Source: Poa pratensis (taxonomy: Eukaryota > Streptophyta > Magnoliopsida > Poales > Poaceae). Taken from it: a stretch of 64,000 bases of DNA. Location: positions 23,411,421 to 23,475,420 of the forward strand of contig CAMZMU010000075.1 in NCBI GenBank assembly GCA_947311845.1. Reading direction: 5' to 3'. The position numbers and the translations under genes are program-made. The notes below the pieces were generated by a model. That model did no database searches, was not told where the DNA came from, and saw nothing but the letters and a program-made list of their open reading frames with translations. The first letter of the stretch is position 1. The number at the start of each line of letters is the position of its first letter. Shown here piece after piece: positions 34,784-47,442 of the stretch.

Positions 34784-37037
34784 AAATCGCCGCCTCCGTT
34801 CAGAGAGGATATCCTTACATATTGACATGTTCTCAAGTTAAAATGACACTTAGGCACTTGGTTGTATAGTAATTAAGCAGTGCAAAAAATATATTAATTC
34901 TAACTTACAACTCGCCATGTAGCTTGCTTTAGTGCAACACTCACATGGGAACTGCATATATGTTCTCTCTCTACGAAATAAAACTTCTAAGCGAACTTCT
35001 GAGTATCACGTCTACGAAAACTTGAACTGAGAGATACTTCTATTCAGCTAACGTTCAAATCAAAGTAAAATATATATGACAGCATGAGAAAGTAGAGAAG
35101 CCAGAAAAATATTGCGAACAAAGCACTTGGGGAACCGGACAGCTGCAAAGTTTCAATTTCTGGAGCAAAGTTTAATATTTTTTTTTTAGAAACTAAGCAA
35201 AGTTTAATATGTGCAACATGTAGAAGAGAAACCGGAGAGCATGTCAAAGTAGACGATGGATAATAGAAAAATTGTAAGAATCAAACATATTAAGAAATTT
35301 CGAGAGTGTGATACACAATCACATAGCACAGAAATTGAGTACATTCTCGTATGATGATCATCATCTCTAGAGAAAATTAATACAACTCCAAGATTTAATG
35401 AAGAACCACATTTATTATCTGATTATTCAGGATTCATGCATCATAGGATTCACTACGATCACCCGCGAAGTAGTTCTCTATCATATAAGGTCAGTCCATA
35501 TAGTTTTGGGGGAAATATTCAGGGTGCAGTTAAGCATTCCTGCTTGACACCATCTGTTGCATTGCAACGACATGGAAAGAATAACTTTGTGTTAAAATTT
35601 TCAAACACAATTATCCAACTTTATAGAGAGAGTAATTTCAGTAGAAGATATGAACACATAAGCCAATGGAGAAGGCCATGTAAGGTATATGGCATACACA
35701 GCTTAGAGTATGCATACGGATTTGACTTTTCAAAATTAAACATATAATATGTACCTGAGTATACACCTGTAGAAGTTCTTGTGATTTTTCGCAATTGAGC
35801 ATCAAAGTTTCAGCAACACGAAATATTTCAACCCTATTATGTAGTGAATGAGCCATTCTATATCACTCATAATCAGAGATAAGCAGTAGCAGCGACGATA
35901 ATAGACACGGTCCATGAGTTTTGATGAGTTTAGAAACATACTTAGTACTTATAGTTAGTAGGAACAGCTAACGAAAGGAGCATTACAGTTTTCTCTCAAA
36001 TACTAGTCTACATAAGCTATAACTGAAGCATAAATAATGAAATATAGCATAAAATATAAAATTACTTTCTTCACAAAGAGTATACACCAATCACAATTAA
36101 AAAATAACCATATCATCTGACAATAAGCTACAGTGCCATCATTGGTAAGATAATGCACATTCTATGTCTAAATATCTACAGTGAGCTTGAGTGCAGAGGG
36201 TGCAGGCCAAACAAGGAATCATCAATTGAATATCTACAGTGGCTGCAACAAATTCCAGTAAGAAGTCGGAAATAGAGTCCAATTTACTCTCAAGCTCACA
36301 ATAAGAAAATCATGGTGATATGTCCACTTGACTCAGTCATGCCTTCAACATACTATATGACACACAAGAAATAATTTTCATCTAATCAGATTATATGCCA
36401 GTGTTCACTAATCTAAGACAACTACACAATATATCATCATTTAGTATAATTGTAGGTGTCACATTAGCAATTAGCAAAAGCAATATAGATAATTGGTACA
36501 ACCAAATTCAATAACTGATGGCGGAAGAAAGATTAGGTGAATACAGTTAGATTAGCTGAATGCAATAAGATCTACCCTCTGCCCTCTGGCACTTGCCAGT
36601 ATTCAATTACCGATCGACCAAATCCAAACCAAAAAATGCAAGACCAAAAACATGCGCCAGTAAAGCAACAAAGTGATGAAGTGTGAAAAAAGAGAGAGGT
36701 GTGTGTTCTGCATAAGAATATGCATAGCATAGCGCCAGCTTAGCCATACTTCCTTCGTGTACTGCATACTATATTAGCACTAAACTGGGAAAATCAAAAC
36801 CACAGGATGCATGAGCTATCCATTCTAATGGATTGCTAACTGCTCAGTCCTGAACAAATCAGATTTTAGGAACCGTACCTTCGTTTAATGTGGAAGAGCG
36901 GAAATAATAGATATAGCCTGAAGATAGATTTAGTGCATTCGAAAAAAAAACACAACTTCCAGATCATCCATATAAAACGACAAGTAGTTTGATCATTGGC
37001 TAATACTTCAATTAGGAAATGCAAGGTAAGACACACC
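34784..37037. other. Long AT-rich region without recognisable genes
   Basis: There are no frames above background and no domain or repeat structure that I can name. It may be old, decayed transposon DNA or ordinary intergenic sequence. Confidence 0.3.
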
Positions 37038-37500
37038 CGAGGCGCCACCATCGAGTTCCAGTCCGTAGTGGATTTGACAACACGAGTTACACCGTTGCGT
37101 GTAGTAGTTAAGTTTCCCATTTTATATCCACCATAGCATCACTTGCCAATACAATTCAATTGTGTTGACCAGATGTTTCTAGCCGTATCTCACCAATGCA
37201 GGTTATTCCGATTCCGAGTAACCGACGTAGGTTCGAGACTCCACTCAACCTTTACAAGCCTGTGGCGCAAACTAGAAGATTGGAGATCTTTTATTTCTTT
37301 ATGTTATTTTATACTTGAATATTAAGCTAGCTTTCGCTATGCAAAGTTGTAATAAATTTAATACTTTGGATTTTCGCTAGATATGAAATACATTTGCTTC
37401 TTTTGATATCTTTCTAGTTGTGTGTGCTGGTGATACGCTCCAGGGGCAGTACTACACGCAACGGTGTAACTCGTGTTTAGTCACATCCACTACAGATGGT
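37038..37500. repeat. Inverted repeat pair of about 55 bp flanking 330 bp
   Basis: Left arm 37055-37108 contains ACACGAGTTACACCGTTGCG and right arm about 37443-37495 contains CGCAACGGTGTAACTCGTGT, its complement. Both also carry GTAGTGGAT / ATCCACTAC further out. The DNA between has no long frame. Confidence 0.6.
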
Positions 37501-37529
37501 TGCTAGCGCTAAGTTGACGAGGGAATATC

Positions 37530-40137
37530 TCCCCGGCAACAGCACCAGAAACTATGCTTGTACGTCACACGTCAGTTGGGAACCCCAAGAGGAAGGTATG
37601 ATGAGTGCAGCGGCAAGTTTTCCCTCAGTATGAAACCAAGGTTTAATCGAACCAGTAGGAAAACGAGGTTTGCTTCGAAGGTGTTGGTGAAAGAGTGTAG
37701 TGCGGCGCAACACCAGGGATTCCGGTGCCAACGTGGAACCTGCACAACACAATCAAATTACTTTACCCCAACTTAACAGTGAGGTTGTCAATCTCACCGG
37801 CTTGCTGAAAACAAAGGGTTAAACGTATCGAATGGAAGATGATGTTTGTTTGCATAAAACAGTAGAGAACAATGATTGCAGTAGATTGTATTTCAGATGT
37901 AAAAGAATGGACCGGGGTCCACAGTTCACTAGTGGTGTCTCTCCAATAAGATAACTAACATGCTGGGTAAACAAATTACAGCTGGGCAATTGACAATTGA
38001 TAAGTGTATATAACATGCATGTGTGAGCTGTGGTGTCTACTATGAGATTCATTTGGGCATTACGACAAAGTACATAGACCGCTATCCAGCATGCATCTAT
38101 GCCTAAATAGTCCACTTTCCGGTTAACATCCGTACCCCTTCCAGTATTAAGTTGCAAGCAACAGACAATTGCATTAAGTAATGTGCGTAATGTAAACAAT
38201 ACATTCATCCTTGAATAAAGCATTGCTGTTTTACCCCTAGTGCCAACAACACATCTACAACCTTAGAACTTGCTGTCACTATCCCAGGTTAAATAGAGGT
38301 TGAACCCAACTATCATGCATAAATACCCCCTCTTGGAGTCACAAGTATTCACTTGGCCAAGGCTTCAACAAGTAACGGAGAGCATGCAAGATCACAAATG
38401 ACATAGACATGATAATATAATATTCAGCTCCACATAGGTATCAATATAAGTCAGATCCCAGCAAACACAACATGTAGCATTACAATAAGATGATCTTGAT
38501 CATGATAGGCAGCTCACAAGATCTAAACATGATGGCACAAGTGGAGAAGACAACCATCTAGCTACAGCTATGGACCCATAGTCCAAGGATGAACTACTCA
38601 CGCATCACTCCGGAGGCGGGCATGGCGATGTAGAGCCCTCCGGTGATGATTCCCCTCTCCGGCAGGGTGCCGGGAAGAGCTTCAGAAACCCCCCCGAGTT
38701 AGGGTTGACGACAGCGGCGGCAGCGAATATGTTCTGGATGAAAGGCTCGGTGTTTTAGGGTTTTCACATCTCGGGGAATAAATAGGCGAAGGGGCGATGT
38801 CGGCGGACCTCCGAGGGGCCCAAACCATAGGCCGGCGCGGTGGGGCCCACTGCCGCGCCGCCAGGTGGTTTGGCCACCTCGTGGCTCTCCTTCGTCTCTC
38901 CTTCGGACTCCGTGTACGTGTTGGAAAAATAGGGACTTGGCCTTTTGTTTCGTGCAATTCCGAGAATATTTCCAGAAGTAACTTTCTGAAACCAAAAACA
39001 GCAGAAAACAGGGAACTGGCACTGTGGCATCTTGTTAATAGTTAGTCCCAGAAAATGCATAAAAGTGATATGAAGTGTATATAAAACATGTAGCAAATGG
39101 TATAATATAAGCATGGAACAGCAGAAATTATGGATACGTTGGAGACGTATCAAGCATCCCCAAGCTTAGTTCTACTCGTCCTCGAGTAGGTAAAACGATA
39201 ACAACAAATAATTTCTGAGGAGACATGCTTTCACACAATCTTGATCAATATATTGCAAAGCTCATGTCATGAATGAAGTGACTCAAAGCAATGGTCTATA
39301 GTTTGCTAACAGATAGATAAAGAGTAAACAATGAATCATATAAGCAAAAACTTTTCATGAATAGTACTTTCAAGACAAGCATCAAAAAGTTTTGCATAAG
39401 AGGTAACTCATAAAGCAATAGATTCAAAGTAAAAGACATTGAAGCAACACAAAGGATGATTAAGTTTCAGCAATTGCTTTCAACTTGTAACATGTATATC
39501 TCATGGATAGTTGTCAACATAGAGCAATATAACAAGTGCAATAAGTAAACATGTAAGAATCAATGCACACAAAGTTGACACAAGTGTTTGCTTCTAAGAT
39601 AGAAAGGAGTAGGTAAACTGACTCAACATAAAGTAAAAGATAGGCCCTTCGCAGAGGGAAGCAGGGATTAAATCATGTGCTAGAGCTTTTAAGTTTTCGA
39701 AAGCATATAGAGAGCACAAAATAAGTATTTGAGAGGTGTTTGTTGTTGTCAACGAATGGTAGTGGGCACTCTAACCCCCTTGTCAACCAGACTTTCAAAG
39801 AGCGGCTCCCATGAAGGACGTTATCTCTACCAGCAAGGTAGATCATCCCTCTTCTCTTTTGTTTACACATGTATTTTAGTTTCTTTATAGATGACACTCC
39901 TCCCAACCTTTTGCTTACACAAGCTATGGCTAACCGAATCTTCGGGTGCCTTCCAACATTCACATACAATGGAGGAGTGTCTATTTGCAGATTAAGTTGC
40001 TTACTGATAAATCAGGGCAAAACATGTGAAGAGAATTATTAATGAAAGTTGTAATTAATTGGGGCTGGGCACCCCGTTGCCAGCTCTTTTTGCAAATTAT
40101 TGGATAAGCGGATGTATATGCCACTAGTCCATTGGTG
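37530..40137 (-). mobile_element. Element C: LTR plus 3' internal part of an A-like element
   Basis: The LTR at 37555-39152 is a close relative of the element A LTRs. To its right (upstream on the minus strand), 39153-40137 is the 3' interior shared with A and B, including the PPT next to the LTR and the GRHPKIRLAIACVSKRLGG stretch. To its left the minus strand reads a PBS-like TGGTGCTGTTGCCGGGGA (37530-37547, two mismatches to the tRNA-Asp type). An LTR flanked by both PPT and PBS indicates a multi-LTR array or unequal recombination product that was later truncated. The right edge joins the Copia element at about 40129-40138, with TTGGTG shared at the junction. Confidence 0.65.
37555..39152 (-). 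repeat. Element C LTR
   Basis: On the minus strand it runs from TGATACGTCTCCAACGTATC to ACAAGCA. It carries the GC hairpin at 38821-38872 with different loop bases from element A, and the same 134-codon antisense-looking frame as the A LTRs. Confidence 0.8.
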
Positions 40138-42488
40138 GTTAAGGACTTATTGAAACAACTACTCTCATTCTCTCATGTCACCGTTGGCAACAATGCAAGA
40201 CTCAAGGTAGTGGGAGTTGGTAAGGTGGTGATCACTCCGGAGTTATCCATTGGGAAGGTCCTTCTTGTCGAATCTCTTTCATACAATTTACTTTCCGTTG
40301 GTCAATTATGCAATGCCGGTTACACCGTTATTTTTAATAAATACCACGTGACCATCCTTTTCACTCAAACACTCAATGTCGCCTTTGTTGGATTTCGTGA
40401 AAACGGTTTGTATGTGGTTGATTTCTCAAAAGAGACCACTCAAATCGCTACATGTTTAATGGCTAAAGGCGACACGGGGTGGCTTTGGCATCGCCGACTT
40501 GGCCATGTTGGTATGAGAAATTTACAAACTCTTGTAAAGGGTGGACACGTGGTAGGACTAACCGATGTTAATTTTTCCAAAGATCGTCCTTGTAGTGCTT
40601 GCATAGCCGGAAAGATGCATGAGAAGAATCACCCCAAGAAGACCATTATCTCCACTAAGAGGCCTTTGGAGCTCATTCATATGGATCTTTTTGGGCCTCC
40701 CACATATGATAGTCTTGGTGGCAAGAAATATTGTTTGGTGATTGTGGATGATTATTCAAGATATTGTTGGACTTTCTACATCAAGAAGAAGAGTGAAACT
40801 CAAAAGATATTCATTGACTTTGCAACCCTAGTTCAACGCCAATATGACTCCAAGATTTTGGCAATTAGAAGTGACAATGGTACGGAGTTCAAGAATTACA
40901 CTATGGATGATTTCCTAAGTGGGGAGGGCATTCAACACCAATATTCCGCTGCATATACTCCCCAACAAAATGGTGTTGCCGAAAGGAAGAACCGCACTCT
41001 TATTGATATGGCAAGAACTATGATGGCCGAGTTTAATTCCCCATACAACTTTTGGGCCGAAGCCATCAACACCGTTTGTCATTACTCAAACCGGCTCTTC
41101 TTCCGTCCTCTCAAGGACATGACACCATATGAACTCCTCACCGGTAAAAAGCCAAATGTATCTTACTTTCGAGTCTTTGGATGCAAATGCCATGTTTACA
41201 TTAAAGGTTGCAAAATTGCTAAATTTGAATCTAGATCTTTTGATGGTATATTTGTTGGATATGCCGCAAAGTCTCATGCTTATAGGGTCTACAACATATC
41301 CACCGGGTGTGTTGAAGAATCTATGAACGTGGAGTTTGTCGAGGATAATGGCTCCCAAGCGGAGCATATTGATCATGATGATGTAGGTGATGATACTCCG
41401 TCTCAAGCCATAAGAACTATGGGGATTGGAGAACTAATTCCTATTGAAGGACCCATTGATGATACTCAAGAAGAAGGAACAAGTTCTACTCAAGTTGAGC
41501 CATCCACCTCGAATATTGATCAAGAAGATGGTCAAGACCCACCCAACTCTAGTGGTGAACAAGAACATAATGAACCCACAACTCCAAGAACTCCACTTCG
41601 GGTTGACCATGAGCAAGATAAAGGCAATGATGAAGATATTTGTGTTGGTGAAACAATTGGTCAAGCCTCGGAACGCCGGGTCATCCGGCGTGCATCAAAA
41701 TTGGATTACCAACAACACTTCAAAGAAAATATCCTTGGGAGTATCCGTAGAGGTGTGTCCACACGCAATCAATTATCTAACTTTTGTGATCATGTCTCGT
41801 GTTTGTCTAGCTTAGAACCTCTCAAGGTATATGATGCTCTTGAAAACATGGATTGGGTTGCGGCTATGCATGAAGAGTTGAACAACTTCGAGCGCAACAA
41901 AGTATGGTCATTAGTGGAAAGACCCAATGACTCCTCCCATAATGTCATTGGAACCAAGTGGATATTTAAGAACAAGCAAGACTCACATGGTCAAGTCATT
42001 CGCAACAAAGCAAGATTGGTTGCACAAGGCTACACCCAAATCGAAGGACTCGACTACGGTGAAACCTATGCCCCCGTTGCTAGACTTGAATCCATTCGCT
42101 TACTAATTGCTTATGCATCTACTCATAATATTGTCTTATATCAAATGGATGTTAAAAGTGCTTTCTTAAATGGTCCACTAAATGAATTGGTGTATGTTAA
42201 ACAACCACCGGGTTTCGAAGACCCTAAATTTCCTAACCACGTCTACTTACTACATAAGGCTCTTTATGGGCTCAAGCAAGCTCCACGTGCTTGGTATGAT
42301 CATCTCAAGGAGTTCTTAGTAGACCGTGGCTTTGAAATTGGGGTAATAGATCCCACTCTTTTTACAAAAAGGGTAAATGGAGATTTTTTCGTATGCCAAA
42401 TATATGTTGATGATATTATCTTTGGTTCCACTAACCGTGAATTTAGTGATCAATTTGGCAAGCTAATGACCAAGGAATTTGAGATGTC
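40132..42488 (+). CDS. Copia pol, first part (integrase and RT)
   Basis: An open frame from the junction with element C to the solo LTR. Residues counted from 40132: GAG-pre-integrase zinc finger (HRRLGHVGM near 119-130 and CSACIAGK), integrase catalytic D185, D248 and E284 with DX35E spacing, then an acidic linker and the RT ([36 protein letters not shown]) with catalytic YVDD beginning at 758. The N-terminal protease DSG motif is lost. Removing the solo LTR and one copy of ATGTC restores the frame into 44081-44953. No frame breaks are visible in this part, unlike element B gag. Confidence 0.9.
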
Positions 42489-44080
42489 TGATGTCTACGT
42501 GTGCTTCTATTCTTGTAGACTGTGTTGGGCCTCCAAGAGCAGAGGTTTGTAGAACAGCAGCAAGTTTCCCTTAAGTGAATCACCCAAGGTTTATCGAACT
42601 CAGGGAGGTAGAGGTCAAAGATATCCCTCTCAAGCAACCCTGCAATTAATATACAAGAAGTCTCTTGTGTCCCCAACACACCCAATACACTTGTCAGATG
42701 TATAGGTGCACTAGTTCGGCGAAGAGATAGTGAAATACAAGTAATATGGATGATTATAAGTAGTAACTGCAATCTGAAATAAAGATGGCAGCAAGCAAAC
42801 ATGTAGCAGAAATTGATGTAAACGGTGTTTCAATGCTTAGAAACAAGGCCTAGGGATCATACTTTCACTAGTGGACACTCTCAACAATGATCTCATAACT
42901 GAATAAATAAAAGCTACTCTTAAACACTCTCTTGTTGGATAACAAACACCATTCATTGCGTAGGGCTACAAAAGCACACCTCAAGCCAGAGTAAACAAGT
43001 GCCACAACGTCATAAAGGAGTCACACACGGTGCACACACTGTCACCTTTACACCGTGGAGAGTACCGGAGTTCATATTAAAGTAACCTATAGAGTGCATA
43101 ATAGATAAAGAGTAACATCTACATATTCAACTAGATTAGCACAACTGAACACAAGTAAATACTACTCGGGATTATTCTCCTTCTTGATGAAGCAAGAGTA
43201 CTATGCGTAGGGCTGCAAGAGCACACCTCAAAGTCTGAGTAAACAAACACCACAATTCCCAAGAATAAGCCATGATAAATGTCTAAATTATTCATAGAGT
43301 CACACAAGTACCCACACTGTCACCTTGATACCATGTTGTCACAATGACTCCAGAAACTAGACAAAATCACTTGAGTAGCATAAACATTATTAATGTATTC
43401 AGCGATACTAGCAATACACATGATCACATAAAGATCACACCATGGGAGAGAGAGATGAACCACATAGCTACCGGTAGAGCCCTCAGCCTCGGGGGAGAAC
43501 TACTCCCTCCTCATCATGGGAGTCAGCAGCGGCGATGAAGATGGCGGTGGTGTCGATGGAGATGACTCCTGGGGCAATTCCTCGTCCCGGCAGCGTGCCG
43601 GAACAGAGATTCTGTCCCCCGAAACTTGATGTCGATGGCGGCGGCGCTACGGAACTCTTCGTGGAATATGGCTTCGTGTTTTAGGGTTTTCGCGTCTGAG
43701 GCAATATATAGGCGAAGGGGCGATGTCGGCGGAGGTCCTGGGCTCCCTCCTCACCTCCCGGCGCGCCTGTGGGCCCAGCCGCGCGAGCATGTGGTTTCGA
43801 GGCCGTGGGCCTCCCCCTGGCTTGCCCTTCTGGCTCCGTGTGTCCCTCGGAAAAATAGGGACTTCGGTCTTTGTTTCGTGCAATTCCGAGAATATTCGCA
43901 GAACAACTTTTCTGGAACCAAAAACAGCAGAAAACATGAAACTGGCACTGTGGCATCTTGTTAATAGGTTAGTCCCAGAAAATGCATAAAAGTGATATGA
44001 AGTGTATATAAAACATGTAACAATGATACATAAAACAAGCATGAAACATCAGAAATTATAGATACGTTGGAGACGTATCA
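42489..44080 (-). mobile_element. Solo LTR inserted in Copia RT (TSD ATGTC)
   Basis: The 1592-bp sequence reads TGATACGTCTCCAACGTATC at its 5' end and ACGTAGACATCA at its 3' end on the minus strand. It is flanked by ATGTC at 42484-42488 and 44081-44085. It has the LTR organisation of elements A and C but is clearly diverged. No internal region remains, so it arose by LTR-LTR recombination. It splits the Copia RT gene. Confidence 0.88.
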
Positions 44081-44953
44081 ATGTCCATGATGGGAAAATT
44101 GAATTATTTTCTTGGCTTTGAAATCCACCAATTTCGAGAAGGAACATTCTTATGTCAAGCCAAGTATATTAAGGACATGCTCAAGAAATTTGATATGAAC
44201 AATGCCAAGCCATATAAGTTTCCCATGGACTCCAAGGCGGATCTTCACTTAGATCCGGATGGTAAGGAAGTTGATCAAAAGCTTTATCGTTCTATGATTG
44301 GATCTTTGCTTTACCTTTGTGCATCTAGACCGGATATTATGTTTAGTGTGGGTATGTGTGCAAGATTCCAATCAAGTCCTAGGGAAAGTCATGAAACCGC
44401 GGTCAAAAGGATTCTAAGATATTTGTTGGATACTCCCAACTATGGTCTTTGGTATCCCCATGGTACAAGCTTTGATCTTGTTGGTTATTCGGATGCGGAT
44501 TGGGCGGGTTGCAAAATGGATAGAAAATCAACTTCGGGTACATGCCAATTCCTTGGTAGGTCCCTTGTGAGTTGGTCTTCCAAGAAGCAAAATTGTGTGG
44601 CCTCGTCATCCACCGAAGCCGAATACATCGCCGCCGGTAGTTGTTGTGCACAATTATTATGGATGAGGCAAACTTTAAAGGATTATGGTGTCATTTGTGA
44701 CAAAGTGCCTCTTTTATGTGACAATGAAAGTGCTATTAAAATTGCACACAACCCGGTTCTTCATGGCAAGACCAAGCACATTGAGATTCGGTATCATTTT
44801 ATTCGAGACCATGTTGAGAAGGGTGATATTGCAATCAAGTATGTCAACACCAAGCATCAACTCGCCGATATGTTCACGAAGCCTCTTGGTGAAGCAAGAT
44901 TCAAGGAGTTGAGAGGAGAACTAAATGTGGTGGACATATCCAATTGGATTTAG
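44081..44953 (+). CDS. Copia pol, second part (RT end and RNase H)
   Basis: This continues the RT frame right after the solo LTR (MMGKLNYFLGFEIHQF). It then has the Copia RNase H signatures GYSDADWAGC, SSSTEAEYIAAGSCCAQLLW, DNESAIKIAHNPV and HQLADMFTKPL, ending with TAG at 44953. Together with 40132-42488 it would form one continuous polyprotein segment. Confidence 0.92.
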   Translation: MSMMGKLNYFLGFEIHQFREGTFLCQAKYIKDMLKKFDMNNAKPYKFPMDSKADLHLDPDGKEVDQKLYRSMIGSLLYLCASRPDIMFSVGMCARFQSSPRESHETAVKRILRYLLDTPNYGLWYPHGTSFDLVGYSDADWAGCKMDRKSTSGTCQFLGRSLVSWSSKKQNCVASSSTEAEYIAAGSCCAQLLWMRQTLKDYGVICDKVPLLCDNESAIKIAHNPVLHGKTKHIEIRYHFIRDHVEKGDIAIKYVNTKHQLADMFTKPLGEARFKELRGELNVVDISNWI

Positions 44954-45018
44954 TGGATTTCTTGCATACCTACCCATATTAGACGATACTTATTTGGTTT
45001 AGATGTAGGCATGGACAT

Positions 45019-45026
45019 AGGGGGAG
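45019..45026 (+). other. Sirevirus polypurine tract, copy 1
   Basis: AGGGGGAG lies 66 bp after the pol stop. Further copies are at 47491-47498, 47898-47905 and 47981-47988; the last abuts the 3' LTR and is the likely primer for plus-strand synthesis. Repeated tracts of this type are a known Sirevirus feature. Confidence 0.7.
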
Positions 45027-45530
45027 TGCGGTCCTAATCCATTGGACTATCCCTCCCCCCATTATGCCGACATTAAGAATTCATTTGCATCTCTATATTC
45101 GTTCTATGAATTGTGAGCTTAAATGATGAGTAGTGGCCGTGAACCCAAGATATATCTTCGCGGTGTCACACCACACACTCATATATGGTGGCCTCGGCCA
45201 CCGCCCTCTTCTCCTTGAAGAGGTGGTTCTTCCGTGAGTTGTTATTGCATATTCGTTGTTTTGCATCGTTTGAATCATCCAATGTTGCTTATTTGGCGTT
45301 CTTGATCTTTTCCATTTCCATTGGATTTGTGAAGTTTTCCCCATGTTTCGCATCTCCCCGGATTACTCAAGGTTGCTCATTGGATTTTCTTGAAGACGGA
45401 TTTCTAGGCAGTGGTATTCTTGAAAGTGCAAGGTGTTCGGAAGCTCAAAGCTCGTCAAATTTCAGTTTGTGTAAGAGGTTCGGGGCTTCGGAGGCTTCTC
45501 TGCGCTCAGACCGGCCTCCACCCCGGCCCA

Positions 45531-45733
45531 GGCCGGTCTCAGGGCCGGTTCCCTCGGGCTGCGGTCCGGCCCCCCGCCCGGTTCTGGCCGGCCTCAGGGC
45601 CGGTTCTCTCGGTCACTGGCCCGGCCGTCCGCCCGGCCTAGGCCGGCGCCAAGGCCGGTCCGCTCGGGTTCGTGCCCAGCCTCCCGCTCGGCCGAGGCCG
45701 GCTCCAGGGCCGGCGCGCCCACTGCTTATATCG
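45531..45733 (+). repeat. Internal 55-bp GC-rich array plus TATA-like box
   Basis: Three full 55-bp units start at 45531, 45586 and 45641, with a partial one at 45696. Each begins GGCCGG followed by CTCAGGGCCGGTT-like sequence. CTTATATCG follows at 45725-45733, about 250 bp upstream of the accessory ATG. The same unit forms an array in the 3' LTR (48207 on). A promoter role is inferred. Confidence 0.6.
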
Positions 45734-45985
45734 CGTGAAGCTCCCCTCCCGAACGGTTTTCTGCTTCTTCCTCCCGTGGTGCTCTCCTCCATGGCCGCCC
45801 CCTCTCCCACCTTGAGCTCCTCCACCCTCCCCACTCCATTTGAGACCTTCCCCACACCTTCCTCTCCACAGATCTGAAGGGGATTCCCCCGATCTTCCAC
45901 CCCATCCATCTAGTTTCTCCATTGGTGGCTTGGTTGGGGAGTTCTCCTCCATTGGTGGTTCTTGAAGATTCTCTCAAGTTTGAAG

Positions 45986-47442
45986 ATGGAACAATGGGAT
46001 GATGAGTGGGAGCAGGCGGTTCCTCAGTCTAGCAGAGCTGGCAAGAGCAAGACCTTCGATGGGCTGGATGACATTGTTGATGATTTCAATGCCGAATCCT
46101 CCTCCATGCCCAAGACCAAGAAACTCAAGAAAGTTGCTGCCACCAAGAAAGCTGCCAAGCCAAGAGGAGTTCCACCGCCTCGTGAGAATCCAGCGGAACC
46201 GGTACGTGAATCTTGGGCCAAGGTGAAACCTAGTGATTTCAAGAGAGATCGGTTATCTTTCAATCCATATGCCTTTGGTCAGCCCACATGCCTAGATGAT
46301 AGTAGATTCTATTGCAAGATGCACCAGCAAATCTTTCATCAACGTATTGAAATTCAAAAGAATGCTCATGTTCCCGTGGATTTTTCAACCTTGCTCAAGC
46401 TAGAGATACTTGGCCTGATGTGATGGTATGATGGATTTTCACCAAATCACTAAGATCATGACTGTTAGCACTCCATATTCTCCTGCTTTGCTTCAGCAAT
46501 TTTATGCTACTGTTGTGTTCACTACTGAGCATGGTCAGCGGTCTATGACATGGATGAGTGCAGATACTGTTTGTTCAACAACTTTGGCTGAGTTTGGGGC
46601 ACTGTTTAGTCTTGAGGAGTTACCCGTGCACCTTGCTATGTTCGTCTCCATCTCTCTAAGCTCATTCAGCTGAGACAGGGATTCGCCATTGTTATCCTCC
46701 TCAGAGCGGCCTTCGTGGGAAGATTCCCCACACCGTTTATATGTATCCTTATTGGAGGGTTGTTCACAAAATTCTGAGAAACTGTCTGGCCATCAAGTTT
46801 GGAGAGAAGGGTTTGGTTCGTGACCGTATGGTCAATTGTCTTTATCACATCTATGATCTTTATATCAGGAGGAAGCAAATTGATGTGCTGGATTATCTTT
46901 GGAACGAGATGCAAGTGGTGATTGTCAAAGGCAAGGTTCCTTGTTATGGTCCGCTTCTGCAGACTCTCTTCAACACCAAGTTGCCTGATGCGGTGGTTAG
47001 TCAGTATGAGTTGTTTCATCCTGAGATGGTTGGTCTTCGTGCTATGCCCGAGGGTGATCCTGTTTGGCCACCCCCTAGTGATGCTCCTGAGGGAGGTTAT
47101 GATGAAGAAGATGATGATGAGGAGAAGAAAGGTGGCCTAGTGCAAGCTCTCAAAAGGATGAACTGCTTCTTTGCTCTCAAGAGGAAATCTGAATTCAAGA
47201 CTTACAAGAAGCAGAAAGCAGCTAGCCGTCACTCGCGTGCCATCATGGATAAACTCGGTGTTAAATACTCACCTAGCTCAGCTGAAGTCTCGGAGAACAC
47301 CTACATGGCCCAGAACAAGTATACTTATTGGTTTGGTGATGATGCCTCCTCACTTGCTCCTTATTGGCAAGGCGATCCCGGTCAGTCTAGCTCCGGTGCG
47401 GCTGCTCATGTTGCGGATGATGATGAGGATGACGATGAGTGA
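45986..47442 (+). pseudogene. Copia post-pol accessory ORF, frameshifted
   Basis: Starts MEQWDDEWEQAVPQ at 45986 with a lysine-rich, disordered N-terminal part. The frame ends at 46423 but homologous-looking sequence continues in other frames: QARDTWPDV (about 46395-46430), QQFYATVVFTTEHG (46428-46673) and, from about 46690, HTVYMYPYWRVVHKILRNC to an acidic ADDDEDDDE tail at 47442. At least three frame breaks are needed. Proteins with the QFYATV.F...TW.T pattern are common hypothetical grass transposon ORFs, and Sireviruses carry an env-like or other gene here. I see no signal peptide or transmembrane helix, so an envelope role is not supported. Confidence 0.6.

Noticed and set aside
45185..45877. 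230-codon plus-strand frame before the accessory ORF
   Set aside because: Much of it is the internal 55-bp array; no domain is present.
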